A stretch of 20,091 nt of DNA from Sphacelaria rigidula (Eukaryota; Phaeophyceae; Sphacelariales), in assembly GCA_964200075.2 (NCBI GenBank), contig CAXNAA020000570.1, positions 1 to 20,091 of the forward strand, written 5' to 3'. Shown here in pieces: positions 17,881 through 20,091 of the stretch; within the stretch, counting starts at the first letter, position 1; every line of letters begins with the position of its first letter. A model generated the notes under the pieces. The model saw only the letters and a list, made by a program, of their open reading frames with translations. It ran no database searches and was not told the origin of the DNA. The translations under genes were made by a program, and so were the position numbers.

Positions 17881-18821
17881 CCATTTCCACCGTGGAAAGC
17901 GTGAGAGCGTGAGTAAACAAAGTAGTTGAGGAAGTTTGTTTGACGGGAGTTGACGCGGTGCGGGAGTGCTGACCTAGCCCGCGAAAATAAAATGCGACGC
18001 GTGTACCGGGGAGAGAAGAGCTGATCCCTGGGGACCACGGACTCATCCCGAGGAAGGGAAGGGATCCAAAGTGCGACAAATAGATGAGTAAAATAATAAT
18101 AAACGCAACGTTCAACACACAGTTCCCTCGTCGTTTCCAACCATCACCATGTAGCTTCGCTACCCACAGTACGAGGGTGCGAAACCGAATCAATCACGCA
18201 CAACGCCACAAAGCCGATGACCTCTTACGGATGCATCCTGTACAGTCCTCGACAGCTCTCAGTATTGTCGCCGCCGCTGCTCCGAGTTGGTCTGCGACTA
18301 GAAACGGTAAAACGGTGATCGCAAACAGCACGATGTAATTGCACGGCAGTTTAGATATACTGGCATTGCCGTTGAAAAGTGTAACGTGCTGTACCTAGCG
18401 GAGGTTTCAATCGCTCGCTTACAGACACGAGCGCTCTAAAAGCAGCTACCGCGTCACACAGCACAACCCCTCCTCTGGTGCTCCATACGGCCTGCTTTAA
18501 AAAGGGGAAATTGTGCGTTGGCATCAATCTAGTCGTCCCCGTATCTCGGCGGCTGTGAAGCTGTTGTACGGTGCGACTGCAAGCACCCTTCGAACATTCC
18601 GAGGGGAGTTTTCTCAAGCTAGCGGTCAGTAGTCGAATGATGGTCGACAAAGTGTGGATGTTCTAGGGTCGACACAACTGATGGGGAGGCATCGACCTCT
18701 ATCCCCTGCTGGTGCAAGTCGCAGCCCGGAGAACATCATTGCTGCCGCTTCGAGCTGCCGGAAAAACAAGGGATTCTCAAACATGGGGAATGACTTTTGT
18801 CATGAGATTGATCTTCGATTG
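17881..18821. other. No recognisable gene
   Basis: A small perfect palindrome TTTCCAC-C-GTGGAAA (17884-17898) follows the SINE-like head and may be part of its tail. The minus-strand open frame 17444-18193 overlaps this area but is antisense to the SINE-like copy and shows no known motif. No other gene is supportable. Confidence 0.5.
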
Positions 18822-18926
18822 TGTTCGCACTTGTGGGAAATGGTACCCCTCGGAGGCGCTTTCAAAGGAAGTAGGGAACCCCGAAGAGGTGCCTTCGAGG
18901 GGTAATATTTCCCACAAGTCCGAATG
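18822..18926 (+). ncRNA. 105-nt hairpin, microRNA-precursor-like candidate
   Basis: Arms 18822-18862 and 18886-18926 pair almost end to end around a 23-nt loop (18863-18885). By my count the 41 positions give 32 Watson-Crick pairs, 7 G-T pairs and only two mismatches (18828/18920 and 18843/18905), with no bulge. The 5' arm includes ACTTGTGGGAAAT and TACCCCTCG, and the 3' arm holds their complements. All seven wobble pairs are G-T on the plus strand; on the minus strand they would be A-C mismatches, so the plus-strand RNA folds better. Length and shape fit a plant- or alga-type microRNA precursor, but a young inverted duplication or foldback element is equally possible without expression data. 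Confidence 0.45.
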
Positions 18927-19999
18927 GCATCGGGAATTTTATGGCTGCATATCCAGGGTTAATGTACGAGATTATACCCCCAAAAGAGCTCGTTGTACGT
19001 ACCTCATTCTCCTTCAAGGATTCATGCAAACCTAGTGATGATCTCGAATGCGACGGGGTAAAGTGGTAGGTACCTATGGCATGTACTCCTGTGGCGCTCC
19101 GGAAATAACCTCACTGTTTTTGCTTTGTTTCTTGGTTCCCTTTCCCATTTATGTTTCTTTATATTAAGCGCTTCCTCCTTCCTTCTGTCATTCTCGCTTC
19201 TCCCTCTCTCGCTTTCGGATCTTACCTTCTGTGTTATTTTTGGGCCATAGACACTAGTGGGGTCGACCCGCGCCCTTTTCAGCCAAAAGGGGATATTGGC
19301 ACAACTCTGTCCGTGCTCCTCTGAGATCGATCGAAATTCAATACTGACGCAAAGGCGAGTCAATCATGGCCTAGGCAGAGCACGGGAGTCGACTTTCACG
19401 AACTTTCGGCCGTGCCTACGGACCAAGCAGTACCGCGGGCAACAAGAGCTGCGGAATAGGCCTCCATGAGTTCGAGAATGGGGTGGGGCTACCCACCGAC
19501 ATCTACTACTACTGTTTTTATTCTAGGCCCTCTTTTTGCATGGTGAGACTTCTTTTTTGCCAAAGCAGACCCTCTGTTGACCACTCTCCGCCCCTCAAAA
19601 ATTTACCCTCCACGGCACGGCACGGCGCTACATCACAGGACGTACAAGATCTCCCCCGCATCTTTCCTCGGTCTAGAGAAATCTGCCCTCAGATGTGATA
19701 TTTCGGAGAAAGTAACAACGGTCCGAAACTGTTCGGGAATTTGTATTGTGAAGAAGTGAAACGCTCCGTCTAAAGCAGCCACGCCCCTTCTAGGACTGTT
19801 TCCTCGTATATGTCAGGAGCTCGATCCGTTGGGATCCGTTGGGGTCTCTGCAGTTGTTGCAGAGCAATAAAATGTGATAGATCATGGTCAGCCTTTACTG
19901 TTGTTGTTCCGTGAGGTAGAGAACAAGTGGACGTCCCGATAGAGTCTGGGATGTGTGCGGGCGATTTCTCCAGGCCACGGGAAGATGCGACAAGTCATC
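18927..19999. other. No recognisable gene
   Basis: A pyrimidine-rich stretch at about 19120-19220 makes the minus-strand frame there highly charged, and I do not take it as a gene. Short direct repeats GATCCGTTGGG (near 19825-19850) and CACGGCACGGCACGG (near 19612) are present. No RNA gene or promoter is recognisable. Confidence 0.5.
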
Positions 20000-20091
20000 C
20001 TACGATAGGGGGGGGGGGGGATTTTGGGCCATTTGTTGCTCGAAATTGGGGGGCAGGTCGGCGTTGAAAACAGCAACGATTGTTCGAACAA
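20000..20091 (+). mobile_element. Inverted-end repeat, copy B, cut by the window end
   Basis: It starts with CCTACGATA and a 13-G run (20008-20020), then TTTTGGGCCATTTGTTG, CGTTGAAAACAGCAACGATTG, matching the minus strand of 13178-13273 along its whole length with scattered differences. The orientation is opposite to copy A. The rest of this copy lies beyond 20091, so its length and far end cannot be judged. Confidence 0.6.

Noticed and set aside
17444-18193. 249-codon minus-strand open frame, one of the two longest in the window
   Set aside because: It runs antisense through SINE-like copy B, has one hydrophobic segment (VAFIIILLIYL) but no recognisable domain, and no sign of a promoter or neighbouring exons. 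It is most likely fortuitous, though its length is mildly unusual.
19022-19363. Charged 113-codon minus-strand frame
   Set aside because: Its charge comes from translating a pyrimidine-rich stretch on the other strand. No motif or homolog is recognisable.

Overview
This looks like a stretch of eukaryotic nuclear genome. There are no operons, ribosome-binding sites or long intact genes. It contains one heavily frameshifted Ty3/gypsy retrotransposon, two tRNA-derived SINE-like copies, two minisatellite families, long poly(G)/poly(C) tracts and two assembly gaps of N. Roughly balanced base composition, a chromodomain-type gypsy element and many G/C homopolymers would fit an algal or other protist genome. 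The host is a guess; no host gene identifies it.

Left part (about 1.2 to 9.0 kb, minus strand): one Ty3/gypsy element read from high to low coordinates. In order it has a gag N-terminus, a gag core with a damaged CCHC knuckle, a linker, aspartic protease (DSG), reverse transcriptase (YIDD), RNase H (D, E, D), integrase (HHCC zinc site and D, D, E with 35 residues between the last two), a GPY/F module and a chromodomain-like end. That order (PR-RT-RH-IN-chromodomain) is the chromovirus layout. About twenty frame changes or stops break it, yet the catalytic residues I could place are all kept. I could not find a pair of LTRs. Just beyond the chromodomain lies an antisense tRNA-derived SINE-like copy, then a region of poly(C) tracts with a 6-N gap.

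Middle part (9.1 to 14.0 kb): no recognisable gene. It holds a cluster of GGGGATT/AATCCCC palindromes with a 103-nt hairpin, G-tracts around a 10-N gap, two weak candidate coding remnants, a roughly 197-bp repeat with inverted ends (a second copy starts at 20000), and a 26-27 bp minisatellite.

Right part (14.0 to 20.1 kb): twin arrays of a 41-bp minisatellite with a shared higher-order layout, a second SINE-like copy that can be drawn as a tRNA cloverleaf, a striking 105-nt hairpin with a microRNA-precursor-like shape, and the second copy of the inverted-end repeat running off the window.

The parts do not form one pathway. This is a repeat-rich, gene-poor region. The items most worth a second look are the 18822-18926 hairpin, the SINE-like pair, the twin 41-bp arrays, and the contrast between preserved catalytic residues and many frameshifts in the retrotransposon.
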